From Mycolicibacterium sp. 018/SC-01/001 (GTDB lineage: Bacteria; Actinomycetota; Actinomycetes; Mycobacteriales; Mycobacteriaceae), in the NCBI RefSeq assembly GCF_007096635.1, contig NZ_VKAA01000015.1, positions 62,001 to 126,000 of the forward strand: a DNA stretch of 64,000 nucleotides, read 5' to 3'. Every line of letters starts with the position of its first letter. Positions within the stretch are counted from its first letter, which is position 1. Below the pieces are notes generated by a model. That model searched no databases. It had not been told where the DNA came from and saw only the letters and a program-made list of their open reading frames with translations. This document shows positions 1 to 7,948 of this stretch, piece after piece. A program made the position numbers and the translations under genes.

Positions 1-925
1 CGCGCTGGCCGGCCTCGCGGGCCAGGCGTACCGCGGGGAACACCTCGTCGTCGAGCGGCTCGAATTCCCAGGTGGATGCCGTGGTGAAGTCGCACGCCGC
101 GGCGGCTCCCGCGACGCGGGACGGCCAGCCCAGCGCCAGCGCGATCGGCAGCTTCATATCGGGTGGACTGGCCTGGGCCAGCGTCGAGCCGTCGGTGAAG
201 GTCACCATCGAGTGCACGATCGACTGCGGGTGCACCACCACCTGAATGCGCTCGTAATCGATGCCGAACAGCAGGTGGGTCTCGATGAGCTCGAGCCCCT
301 TGTTCACCAGCGAGGCCGAGTTCAACGTGTTCATCGGACCCATGGACCAGGTGGGATGCGCGCCTGCCTGCTCGGGGGTCACCGATTCGAGTTGCTCGGC
401 CGACCAGCCGCGGAACGGCCCGCCCGAGGCGGTCAGCACCAGCGCGGCCACCTCGTCGGGAGCACCTCCGCGCAGGCACTGCGCCAGCGCGGAATGTTCG
501 GAGTCCACGGGCACGATCTGACCCGGTGCGGCGGCCTTCACGACCAGCGGCCCGCCCGCGACCAGCGACTCCTTGTTGGCCAGCGCGAGCCGGGCACCCG
601 ACTCGAGCGCCGCCAGCGTCGGCTGCAATCCCAAGGCACCGACCAGGGCGTTGAGCACCACATCGGCCTCGGTGTCGCGCACCAACCGGGTCACCGCGTC
701 GGGCCCCGAATAGCTGACGTCACCGAGCTTGTCGGCCGCGGCCGGATCGGCGACCGCGATGTTCGTGACACCGGTGCGCGCCCGCTGCTCGGCGAGCAGG
801 TCGACATTGCCGCCACCGGCGGCGAGCCCGACGACTTCGAACTGATCCGGGTTCGCGGCGATCACGTCGAGGGCCTGGGTGCCGATCGACCCGGTGCTGC
901 CGAGGATCAGAACGCGTCGCGTCAC
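1..925 (-). CDS. dxr: 1-deoxy-D-xylulose 5-phosphate reductoisomerase, 3' end cut by the window edge
   Basis: Converts 1-deoxy-D-xylulose 5-phosphate to 2-C-methyl-D-erythritol 4-phosphate with NADPH, the committed step of the MEP isoprenoid pathway, in the cytoplasm. Read on the minus strand it begins MTRRVLILGSTGSIGTQ, the N-terminal NADPH-binding glycine motif. Further on come VVLNALVGALGL, ANKESLVAGG and a PVDSEHSA stretch with the metal and substrate residues typical of DXR. The start is a GTG at 925, because an ATG just upstream (933) runs into a stop. The frame is still open at base 1. The sigma-factor gene ends only 4 bp upstream, so the two are probably co-transcribed. Very secure. 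Confidence 0.96.
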   Translation of the reverse strand, partial: MTRRVLILGSTGSIGTQALDVIAANPDQFEVVGLAAGGGNVDLLAEQRARTGVTNIAVADPAAADKLGDVSYSGPDAVTRLVRDTEADVVLNALVGALGLQPTLAALESGARLALANKESLVAGGPLVVKAAAPGQIVPVDSEHSALAQCLRGGAPDEVAALVLTASGGPFRGWSAEQLESVTPEQAGAHPTWSMGPMNTLNSASLVNKGLELIETHLLFGIDYERIQVVVHPQSIVHSMVTFTDGSTLAQASPPDMKLPIALALGWPSRVAGAAAACDFTTASTWEFEPLDDEVFPAVRLAREAGQR

Positions 926-929
926 GGAT

Positions 930-1790
930 TCATTGTGCCGTGCCCGCGGGTGGATCAGGAAAAGCCGCGATCGGGTCGACGGTCGCCTCGATCGCGCAGA
1001 TCACACCGTCCCGCACGGTGAGGTTGATCAATGCGAACACGCGGCGCCGCCGCGCCGCGATGAGGACCGTGGGGCTCGTCGCCGCGGCGACGAGGGTGGT
1101 GTCAGGGCCGAGGTAGCGCAAGAGGTTGGCCGCGACCTGGTCGGGGCCGCGGTTGATCTGCGGCGGCGCCTGGGCCCCGAGGATCTTTCCGGCACCCCAC
1201 ACCGACGGGTCGAGCAGCGCGGACAGGGCGTCGAGGTCGCCGTGCGCGCAGGCATCGATGAACGTCTGGGTCACCGTGCGGTGCTGGGACTGATCGATCA
1301 CGGCGAGTCGCGACGGGGCCTCGGCGAATTTCAGCCGGGCCCTTCGTGCGAGTTGCCGGCAGGTGCCGGCGGGCCGGCCCACCGTTGCGGCTATCTGGTC
1401 GAAGGGTGTGCCGAAGACGTCGTGCAGGACGAACACCACCCGCTCACCGGGAGTGAGGCGTCTCAACACCTCCAGCAGTGCTGCGCTGACCTCGTCATCG
1501 AGGGTGACCCGGTCGGCGGGGTCGGGCTCACCGGAGAGACGGTCGTCGATCCCGTCGGCGAGCACCTGCTCGCGACGCACCCGCGCGGACCGGAGCACAT
1601 CGAGGCAGAGCCGGCCGGCGACCACGGTCAGCCAGCCGCGCGCGTCCTCAACGTCGCGCGCACGCGCCAGCCGCGCAAAAGCCTCCTGGACGACGTCCTC
1701 GGCGTCCCCGAGGTCACCGAGCATCTGATAGCAGACATTGACGAGGTAGGCACGATGGGCGTGCCACTGCCTCGTGAAGTCGTCGGTCAT
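930..1790 (-). CDS. sigI: ECF sigma factor with SnoaL-like C-terminal domain, SigI type
   Basis: Probable extracytoplasmic-function sigma factor. Region 2 is at about residues 12-70 (AYLVNVCYQMLGDLGDAEDV), region 4 at about 105-165 (LTPGERVVFVLHDVFG and a helix-turn-helix ending in CRQLARRARLKF). A SnoaL/NTF2-like tail from about 170 to 286 is common in the SigI/SigJ and ECF41 groups, where it modulates activity in place of a separate anti-sigma factor. From memory the sequence is closest to M. tuberculosis SigI (Rv1189), which is not next to dxr. The stop lies 4 bp before dxr. The symbol is given by similarity; the regulon is unknown. Confidence 0.85.
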   Translation of the reverse strand: MTDDFTRQWHAHRAYLVNVCYQMLGDLGDAEDVVQEAFARLARARDVEDARGWLTVVAGRLCLDVLRSARVRREQVLADGIDDRLSGEPDPADRVTLDDEVSAALLEVLRRLTPGERVVFVLHDVFGTPFDQIAATVGRPAGTCRQLARRARLKFAEAPSRLAVIDQSQHRTVTQTFIDACAHGDLDALSALLDPSVWGAGKILGAQAPPQINRGPDQVAANLLRYLGPDTTLVAAATSPTVLIAARRRRVFALINLTVRDGVICAIEATVDPIAAFPDPPAGTAQ

Positions 1791-1927
1791 ACCTCTAGGA
1801 CGGTGCGCCCGCCCGAATGGTTACCGATGTCCGCGAAGGGCGCACCGTCACATTCTCGGGCGCGGTCCCGTCGTGATGGCATGACGATTATTTTCATCCC
1901 AGGCGCGACCGGCGGATCGGGGCCCCG

Positions 1928-2389
1928 ATGAGTGCCGACCGGCGCCCGCCCCGCTGGCTCAAGCCCATGAACCGGATTCTCACCGCGGCGGTGCGCGCAG
2001 GCCTGCGCCCCGGGCCCGCGATGGTGCTGACCGTGCCCGGACGGCGCACCGGTCGGCCCCGCAGCACACCGATGACGCCGTTCCGTCATGAGGGTCGGCT
2101 CTATGTCGTTGCGGGCTACCCTGGAAGTGACTGGGCGGCCAATGCGAGAGCGGCGGGGCTCGGCACTCTCCGGCACGGCCGCCGCTCACGCACGGTACGC
2201 ATCGTGGAACTCGATGCCGAGCAGTCGCGGCCGGTCTTGCGCGCTTTCGCGGTGAAAGTGCCTGTCGGAGTGGCCTTCTCGCGACGGGCTGGGCTGGTCG
2301 GCGAAGGTTCGCCCGACGAGTTCGCCGCACTCGCCGGCCGGCTCGCGGTGTTTCGGTTCGACCCTGAGCACACCGAAACTGTGAACTGA
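1928..2389 (+). CDS. F420H2-dependent nitroreductase/quinone reductase family protein (DDN-like)
   Basis: A 153-residue protein of the deazaflavin-dependent nitroreductase family, which uses reduced coenzyme F420 to reduce quinones or nitro compounds; these are abundant in mycobacteria. Diagnostic pieces are MVLTVPGRRTGRPRSTPM near residues 34-51, YVVAGYPGSDWAANARA near 60-77, and a later VRIVELD strand. The length fits the family (about 140-160). It diverges from the sigma gene with 137 bp between them, so both promoters lie in 1791-1927. The substrate cannot be predicted. Confidence 0.8.
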   Translation: MSADRRPPRWLKPMNRILTAAVRAGLRPGPAMVLTVPGRRTGRPRSTPMTPFRHEGRLYVVAGYPGSDWAANARAAGLGTLRHGRRSRTVRIVELDAEQSRPVLRAFAVKVPVGVAFSRRAGLVGEGSPDEFAALAGRLAVFRFDPEHTETVN

Positions 2390-2507
2390 CTGTGTGACGC
2401 AAGTGTGACGGGAGGCGTCCCGACCGATCCGAAAAGCGAACGGCGATGAATCACCCGCGTCAGTCAAGGACGGGCACCGACGCCCGCCCCACCGAAGGGA
2501 TGAAGTG

Positions 2508-3191
2508 ATGATCACCGTTCACCGCAAGACCGTCACCGCCGCGAGCCTGGCCGCCGTGGCCATCTTCGGAGCCGCCGCGTGCTCCAGCGAACAGGCCGCG
2601 AGCACCGCATCGTCGGCAACCAGTGCCGCATCGTCGGCCGTCGAATCGGTCACCGGTAGCTCGTCGACGCCGACCAGCGCCGCCGCCGATCCGGCCGCCA
2701 ACCTGATCGGGTCCGGCTGCGCCGCCTACGCCGAGCAGGTGCCCTCGGGTCCGGGCTCGGTGGCCGGCATGGCCGCCGAACCGGTCACCGTCGCCGCGTC
2801 GAACAACCCGATGCTCAAGACGCTGACCCAGGCGCTGTCCGGCCAGCTCAACCCGAACGTCAACCTCGTCGACACCCTCAACGGCAGCGAATTCACCGTG
2901 TTCGCGCCCACCGACGATGCGTTCGCGAAGATCGACGCCGCGACGCTGGAGAAGCTCAAGACCGACTCCAACCTGCTGACCAGCATCCTGACCTACCACG
3001 TGGTGCCCGGCCAGGCCGCGCCGGACGCGGTGGCCGGCGAGCACAAGACCGTGCAGGGCGCCAACCTGACCGTCACCGGCGCCGGCAACGACCTGAAGGT
3101 CAACGATGCCGGACTGGTCTGCGGCGGGGTCAAGACCGCCAACGCGACCGTCTACATGATCGACACCGTCCTGATGCCCCCGGCTGCCTGA
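2508..3191 (+). CDS. mpt83: MPT83-like fasciclin-domain lipoprotein
   Basis: Cell-surface lipoprotein with one FAS1 (fasciclin) domain, homologous to the M. tuberculosis antigen MPT83 (Rv2873). A short signal peptide ends in a lipobox, GAAAC, followed by a Ser/Ala/Thr-rich linker (about residues 28-65) and the FAS1 domain, with NPMLKTLTQALSGQLNPNVN, EFTVFAPTDDAFAK and LTYHVVPGQ. I chose ATG 2508 over the adjacent GTG 2505 because GAAGGGA at 2494-2500 is then 7 nt away. It is followed by a secreted paralogue 38 bp downstream. In the M. tuberculosis complex this pair is expressed through SigK; no sigK is in this window. Confidence 0.88.
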   Translation: MITVHRKTVTAASLAAVAIFGAAACSSEQAASTASSATSAASSAVESVTGSSSTPTSAAADPAANLIGSGCAAYAEQVPSGPGSVAGMAAEPVTVAASNNPMLKTLTQALSGQLNPNVNLVDTLNGSEFTVFAPTDDAFAKIDAATLEKLKTDSNLLTSILTYHVVPGQAAPDAVAGEHKTVQGANLTVTGAGNDLKVNDAGLVCGGVKTANATVYMIDTVLMPPAA

Positions 3192-3229
3192 CCCATCGGA
3201 CCGACTGAACAGAACAGGAGTACACCGTC

Positions 3230-3808
3230 ATGACCACAGCACGACACGTCGCAACGCTGGGCGTCACCGCCGCCGCTGCCGCCGCCTTGATCATGGGCAC
3301 CGCTCCGTCGGCGGCCGCCCAACCGACCGGTCCCGGCTGCGCCGCCTACGCCGCCCAGAACCCCGTCGGACCGGGTTCGGTCCAGGGCATGTCCATGGCG
3401 CCCGTCGCCGAAGCGGCAGCGAGCAACCCGATGCTCACGACGCTGACCGCGGCCCTGTCGGGCAAGCTCAACCCGCAGGTGAATCTCGTCGACACGCTCA
3501 ACGGCGGCGAGTTCACGGTGTTCGCGCCGACCGACGAGGCCTTCGCCAAGGTGGACCCGGCCACGATCGAGAAGCTCAAGACCGACGCACCGCTGCTGAC
3601 CAGCATCCTCACCTACCACGTCGTTCCGGGGCAGGCCGATCCGGCGCAGGTGGTGGGCACCCACAAGACGGTGCAGGGCGCCGATCTGACCGTGACGGGC
3701 ACGCCCGACCATCTGATGGTCAACAACGCCTCGGTGGTGTGCGGCGGCGTCAAGACCGCCAACGCGACCGTGTACCTCATCGATTCGGTTCTGCTGCCGC
3801 CGGCATGA
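3230..3808 (+). CDS. mpt70: MPT70-like secreted fasciclin-domain protein
   Basis: Secreted FAS1-domain protein, paralogue of the preceding lipoprotein and homologue of M. tuberculosis MPT70 (Rv2875). The signal peptide (about residues 1-30) ends at SAAAQP and has no lipobox cysteine. The FAS1 domain carries VNLVDTLNGGEFTVFAPTDE and TSILTYHVVPGQ. Two cysteines (GPGC near the mature N-terminus and VVCGG near the C-terminus) are conserved with the neighbour and probably form a disulfide. GAACAGGAG upstream is a plausible ribosome binding site. The dipZ gene that separates the pair in M. tuberculosis is absent here. A strong hairpin follows the stop. Confidence 0.9.
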   Translation: MTTARHVATLGVTAAAAAALIMGTAPSAAAQPTGPGCAAYAAQNPVGPGSVQGMSMAPVAEAAASNPMLTTLTAALSGKLNPQVNLVDTLNGGEFTVFAPTDEAFAKVDPATIEKLKTDAPLLTSILTYHVVPGQADPAQVVGTHKTVQGADLTVTGTPDHLMVNNASVVCGGVKTANATVYLIDSVLLPPA

Positions 3809-3820
3809 CCTGATCGCGTC

Positions 3821-3849
3821 CGGGCCCCCGCCACTGCGGCGGGGGCCCG
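3821..3849 (+). terminator. Hairpin terminator after the fasciclin genes
   Basis: A perfect 12 bp GC-rich stem (CGGGCCCCCGCC paired with GGCGGGGGCCCG) around a 5 nt loop begins 13 bp after the mpt70 stop. There is no U-tract, as is usual for mycobacterial intrinsic terminators. Confidence 0.7.
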
Positions 3850-3916
3850 TTCGCGTCACCGATCCGTCAACGTCGTTGTGGTTTCCGCCGCCGCCGTACC
3901 GGGCAGCATGGAGGAC

Positions 3917-5260
3917 ATGCCCGCCGTGCTGTGGTTCCGCCGCGATCTGCGACTCGCTGACTCCCCCGCCCTGCTCGCCGCCGCCGGCGACGACGGCGAT
4001 GTGCTGGCCTGCTACGTGCTCGATCCCCGCCTCGAGAAGTCCGCGGGTCCGCGCCGGCTTCGTTATCTCTACGACGCCCTGCGCGATCTGCAGGACAGCC
4101 TCGACGGCAAGCTCCTGGTGACCCGTGGCGCCCCGCACTCCCGAATTCCCCAGTTGGCCAAGGCAATCGGCGCGACCGCGGTGCACGTGTCCGACGACTT
4201 CACGCCCTTCGGCCGAACCCGTGACGAAAAGGTACGCGACGCCCTCGGTGATATCGATTTCGTCGCCACGGGTTCGCCGTACCTGGTGTCACCCGGTCGC
4301 GTCACCAAGGGCGACGGCGATCCGTACAAGGTGTTCACGCCGTTCTTCACCGCCTGGCAGAAGCACGGCTGGCGCGCGCCGGCGGACTCCGGCGCCAAGA
4401 GCGCGAGCTGGATCGACCCCGGGGACGTCAAAGGCGCAAAGACCGTCGAGATCCCGGCGGGTCCCAAGAACGGAGCCGAGATCGACCTGCCCGCAGGGGA
4501 AACGGCCGCGCGCAAGCAGTGGAAGGAGTTCCTCTCCGACGGGGTGTCCGGGTACGCCGATGACCGCAACCGCCCGGATCTCGCGGCCACCAGCAGGATG
4601 TCGGCCCACCTGAAGTTCGGCACGATCCATCCCCGCACGATGGCCGCCGACCTGGGTCGCGGGAAGGGAGCCCAGGCGTACCTGCGGGAGCTCGCCTTCC
4701 GCGACTTCTACGCCTCGGTGGTGTGGGAATGGCCCCGCAGCGTCTGGTGGAACTTCAACTCCGCGTTCGACGCGATGGAGGTCGACGAGGGCAAGGAGGC
4801 CAAGGCGGCGTTCGAGGCGTGGAAGGCGGGGCGGACAGGCTTTCCGATCGTCGACGCCGGCATGCGGCAGCTCGCCGAGAGCGGGTTCATGCACAACCGG
4901 GTACGGATGATCGTGGCGTCGTTCCTGGTCAAGGATCTGCACCTGCCCTGGCAGTGGGGCGCCCGGTGGTTCCTCGAGCAGTTGGTCGACGGTGACATGG
5001 CGAACAACCAGCACGGCTGGCAGTGGGCGGCGGGATGCGGGACCGATGCGGCGCCCTACTTCCGGGTGTTCAACCCGACCACGCAGGGCAGCAAGTTCGA
5101 TCCCGACGGTGACTACATCCGGCGCTGGGTGCCCGAACTGGCCGACGTCGACAACGTCCACAAGCTCGAGGACAACCGGCCTGACGACTACCCGGAGCCG
5201 ATCGTCGACCACTCCCAGGAACGACAGGAAGCGCTGCGCCGCTACAACAACCTCGGCTGA
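3917..5260 (+). CDS. phr: Deoxyribodipyrimidine photolyase (class I CPD photolyase)
   Basis: Light-driven repair of cyclobutane pyrimidine dimers using FAD. The N-terminal antenna domain starts WFRRDLRLADSPALL. The C-terminal FAD-binding domain contains FPIVDAGMRQL, GFMHNRVRMIVASFL, GDMANNQHGWQWAAG and GTDAAPYFRVFNP, the standard class I signatures. At 447 residues it matches the family. Starts at 3878 (GTG), 3908 and 3917 are in frame; 3917 (MPAVLWFRR) fits the conserved N-terminus and follows a GGAGG, although that motif is only 2 nt away. Members occur in environmental mycobacteria and are absent from M. tuberculosis. Confidence 0.93.
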   Translation: MPAVLWFRRDLRLADSPALLAAAGDDGDVLACYVLDPRLEKSAGPRRLRYLYDALRDLQDSLDGKLLVTRGAPHSRIPQLAKAIGATAVHVSDDFTPFGRTRDEKVRDALGDIDFVATGSPYLVSPGRVTKGDGDPYKVFTPFFTAWQKHGWRAPADSGAKSASWIDPGDVKGAKTVEIPAGPKNGAEIDLPAGETAARKQWKEFLSDGVSGYADDRNRPDLAATSRMSAHLKFGTIHPRTMAADLGRGKGAQAYLRELAFRDFYASVVWEWPRSVWWNFNSAFDAMEVDEGKEAKAAFEAWKAGRTGFPIVDAGMRQLAESGFMHNRVRMIVASFLVKDLHLPWQWGARWFLEQLVDGDMANNQHGWQWAAGCGTDAAPYFRVFNPTTQGSKFDPDGDYIRRWVPELADVDNVHKLEDNRPDDYPEPIVDHSQERQEALRRYNNLG

Positions 5261-5264
5261 CCGT

Positions 5265-6113
5265 CTAGCGCAGTTGCAGACCGGCGTCGATCGGCAGCGC
5301 GACGCCGGTGATGTAGCGCCCGGCGGGGCCGCACAGGAACATGATCGCGTCGGTCACGCTGCCCGACTCCATCATCGGCAGCGTCATCAGCGGCATCTGT
5401 GACTGACCGAACGAGGGATTCTCCGTGATGAATCCGACCATCGCCTCGTTGAGCACCATCGGCGTCGCGACACCGCCGGGGTGCACACTGTTGACCCGGA
5501 TGTTGCGGGCGGCCAGCGACGCCGCGAAGTGCCGCATCAGGCCCACGACGCCGTGCTTGGCGGCGGTGTAGCCGGCCGCGCCGTGGGTCATGGTGCCGAG
5601 GTCGGTGCTGACCGATTTCAGTCCCGCCGCCGAACTGGTGATCACGATGGCACCGCCGTCACTGTTGTCCAGCAGCGCCGGCAGTGCGGCGTCGACGGTG
5701 TAGTAGACACCGTTGAGCATGATGTCGACGGCGTCGACGTAGGCGTTGATCTCGCGGCCCTGCGGTCCTGTCGCCGGCATGATGCCGGCGTTGGCGAGCA
5801 CGAAGTCCAGCCGCCCGAATTCCTCGACACCCCGGGACACGATGGCGGCCAGCCGATCCCGGTCGCGGACATCGCAGCGCTCGGCGACGATGCGGCGCCC
5901 CGTCTTCTCGACCGACGCCACCGTCTCGGCGAGATCTTCGGGAGTGGCCATCGGGTAGGCCACGCTGTCGAGTTGCTCGCACACGTCGACGGCGATGACG
6001 TCCGCGCCCGCCTCGGCGAAGCGGACCGCGTGTTCACGGCCCTGTCCGCGGGCGGCGCCGGTGACGAACACCACCCGATCGGCGAAGGGCCCGTCCGGCT
6101 GCTGGCTTGCCAT
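5265..6113 (-). CDS. Mycofactocin-type short-chain dehydrogenase/reductase
   Basis: NAD-binding SDR of 282 residues. The glycine motif is VTGAARGQGREHAV (about 18-31); the TGxARGQGRxHA form and the long segment after the second strand mark the mycofactocin-coupled SDR group, whose NAD cofactor is thought to stay bound and be re-oxidised by mycofactocin. The catalytic set is visible as ITSSAAGLKS and YTAAKHGV. The ATG at 6113 was chosen because longer versions read into the divergent promoter. TAGGGT at 6122-6127 is 8 nt upstream, so the mRNA is probably leaderless. Substrate unknown, probably an alcohol or terpenoid. Confidence 0.87.
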   Translation of the reverse strand: MASQQPDGPFADRVVFVTGAARGQGREHAVRFAEAGADVIAVDVCEQLDSVAYPMATPEDLAETVASVEKTGRRIVAERCDVRDRDRLAAIVSRGVEEFGRLDFVLANAGIMPATGPQGREINAYVDAVDIMLNGVYYTVDAALPALLDNSDGGAIVITSSAAGLKSVSTDLGTMTHGAAGYTAAKHGVVGLMRHFAASLAARNIRVNSVHPGGVATPMVLNEAMVGFITENPSFGQSQMPLMTLPMMESGSVTDAIMFLCGPAGRYITGVALPIDAGLQLR

Positions 6114-6121
6114 GGACGGCC

Positions 6122-6127
6122 ACCCTA
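6122..6127 (-). promoter_or_regulatory. -10 element for a leaderless SDR transcript
   Basis: TAGGGT (TANNNT class) on the minus strand ends 8 nt before the ATG at 6113. There is no ribosome binding site between, so transcription probably starts at or next to the start codon. Confidence 0.5.
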
Positions 6128-6175
6128 CGGGCTGTGTCAGAATGGCCCCAACACCGAAAGACCGGAGGAGCAGCC

Positions 6176-6430
6176 GTGGCAAGCACCGAGGTGGAACGAC
6201 ACACAGGTGTCGACGTCGAGGACGTGCCGTCCGCCGAGTGGGGCTGGTCGAAAGAGAACCCCCGGCTGCAGCAGATCGGCGGGATCTTCGCCGGGATCTT
6301 CCTCATCCTGATGATGCACGGCAATCACCAGGGCCACGTCGAGGACTACTTCCTGGGCGCCGGTGCGGCACTGCTGTTCGGTTACGTCGCGCGCAGCGTC
6401 TATCTGCACCGCAACCGCGACACGCGCTGA
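6176..6430 (+). CDS. Small DUF2631-like membrane protein (Rv2876-like)
   Basis: An 84-residue protein with two predicted membrane helices (about 35-50, GGIFAGIFLILMM, and 58-74, YFLGAGAALLFGYVA) and a basic C-terminus. Size, topology and position downstream of the MPT70 homologue match M. tuberculosis Rv2876 (DUF2631), function unknown. The start is a GTG preceded by GGAGGAG at 6164-6170. It diverges from the SDR gene, 62 bp away, and ends 4 bp from the oppositely oriented acyltransferase gene. Confidence 0.78.
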   Translation: MASTEVERHTGVDVEDVPSAEWGWSKENPRLQQIGGIFAGIFLILMMHGNHQGHVEDYFLGAGAALLFGYVARSVYLHRNRDTR

Positions 6431-6434
6431 CGGC

Positions 6435-7859
6435 CTACACGGCCAGCGGCAGCGCGCCGGTCACCGGCGTCAACTCATCGGACAGTCCCGCCGCGACGCG
6501 GATCTCGGCGAACGCGGCCAGCAGCGCATCGGTGGCTTCGTGCGGGTCATCCAGCGTGCGGTCGTCCGTGAGCACCGAGATGGACAGCTGGTCGACGTAG
6601 CTCCACACCGTGATGTTCATGCCGCTGCCCGCGACGATCGGTCCCACCGAGTAGATCTCGCTGACGTGCGCGCCCTGAACGACACCGCGTTCCCGGGGAC
6701 CCGGCACGTTGGAGATCGTCAGGTTCATCACCAACGACGACTCGAGGCGCCGAGCCTGCTGGCGGAAGATGCGGGGCGTCGTGGCCGGCGGCAGATACGA
6801 CAGCCAGGACGGCAGCAGGGTCGGGCCGAGCAGCCGGTGATTCTCCTTGGCAATGGCCGTGGCGGTCGCCGTCAGCCGCACCCGCTCCAGCGGATCGGCC
6901 ACATGGACGGGCAATGACGGTGTCATGTACGTGAATTCGTTACCCATCACCCGCGTGGGCGACGTGTCGACGCTGATCGGCACGCCCGCGATGAGCGGTG
7001 CGTCGGCGGCCCCGTCGTAGTGCAGCTGCAGCCGGCGCAACGCCCCCGACGCGGTCGCGAGCACGATGTCGTTGAGCGTGACACCGAGGTGGCGCGCCGT
7101 GTCCTTGACATCGGCGAGGGCCAGCGGCGCGGTGGCGAACCGCCGCACCGGGGAGACGACGTGGTTGATGAACGTCGGCGGCGGGGCGAAGTTGCGCGCC
7201 AGGTCGGGGTTGTGCCCACGTTCGCGGGCTTGGCGCCGGACGCGTCCGACGCCCGCCGCGGTCTCCCAGAGCAGCCCGGGCATTCTGCGCAACCCGCGCA
7301 GATGATCCCGGCCGGCGGCGCGCAGCAGGTTGAGCGGAGCGGTCGAATCGGGTCGCGCCGGCGCCAGGGCGCCGCGGACACCGGGCTCGTCCGCCCCGAG
7401 CACCATCGCCATCTGGTTCGCCGAGGCCATCCCGTCGGCGAGCACGTGATGCACCTTGTGAATCACCGCGATCTTGTTGTCGGGCAAGCCTTCTGCGACG
7501 TACATCTCCCACAGCGGCCGAGAGCGATCCAGCGGCGTGCTCGCGATCTCACCGATCAATTCGTCGAGTTCGCGGCGACCTCCCGGCGCGCGGACGCGGG
7601 CCGGCCGGATGTGGTAGTCGACGTCGATCTCGGCGTTCTGGACCCACATCGGATGGTGCAGTTTGAGCGGGATGTCGACGAGCTGGCAGCGCAGCGGAGC
7701 CAACGCGTGCAGCCGGGGCAGGGCCAGCTTCCGGAAGAGGTCGAAATCGTAGCCCGGTATCCCGGACACATCGAGCACCCCGATCTTGAGGGTGTGCATG
7801 TGTATCTCAGGCGTCTCGCTGTAGAGCATCATCGCGTCCACACCGTTGAGCCGCTTCAC
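6435..7859 (-). CDS. WS/DGAT-family O-acyltransferase (wax ester synthase/diacylglycerol acyltransferase)
   Basis: Transfers an acyl chain from acyl-CoA to a long-chain alcohol or diacylglycerol to make storage lipid; mycobacteria carry many paralogues (Tgs family). The 474-residue protein starts MKRLNGVDAMMLYSETPEIH, typical of the family. It has the catalytic HHxxxDG motif as HHVLADG near residue 138, and the C-terminal block NLTISNVPGP with the conserved ISNVPGP signature. The gene has its own promoter region facing the thioesterase gene. Which of the two acylation reactions it prefers cannot be read from sequence. Confidence 0.92.
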   Translation of the reverse strand: MKRLNGVDAMMLYSETPEIHMHTLKIGVLDVSGIPGYDFDLFRKLALPRLHALAPLRCQLVDIPLKLHHPMWVQNAEIDVDYHIRPARVRAPGGRRELDELIGEIASTPLDRSRPLWEMYVAEGLPDNKIAVIHKVHHVLADGMASANQMAMVLGADEPGVRGALAPARPDSTAPLNLLRAAGRDHLRGLRRMPGLLWETAAGVGRVRRQARERGHNPDLARNFAPPPTFINHVVSPVRRFATAPLALADVKDTARHLGVTLNDIVLATASGALRRLQLHYDGAADAPLIAGVPISVDTSPTRVMGNEFTYMTPSLPVHVADPLERVRLTATATAIAKENHRLLGPTLLPSWLSYLPPATTPRIFRQQARRLESSLVMNLTISNVPGPRERGVVQGAHVSEIYSVGPIVAGSGMNITVWSYVDQLSISVLTDDRTLDDPHEATDALLAAFAEIRVAAGLSDELTPVTGALPLAV

Positions 7860-7934
7860 TCACTCACCCCTGCTCTCCCCGTCGCTGCACTGCCGGACCT
7901 GATACCCATTCCACCTGAAATCGGCACCTCGCGA

Positions 7935-7940
7935 TACGTT
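7935..7940 (+). promoter_or_regulatory. -10 element for a leaderless thioesterase transcript
   Basis: TACGTT lies 8 nt before the ATG at 7949, with no ribosome binding site between them. This is the leaderless arrangement common in mycobacteria. Confidence 0.5.
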
Positions 7941-7948
7941 CTGCACCG

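Noticed and set aside
1787..2176. Possible minus-strand gene between the sigma factor and the nitroreductase
   Set aside because: It overlaps the nitroreductase coding region and the shared promoter region, and its composition is shadow-like.
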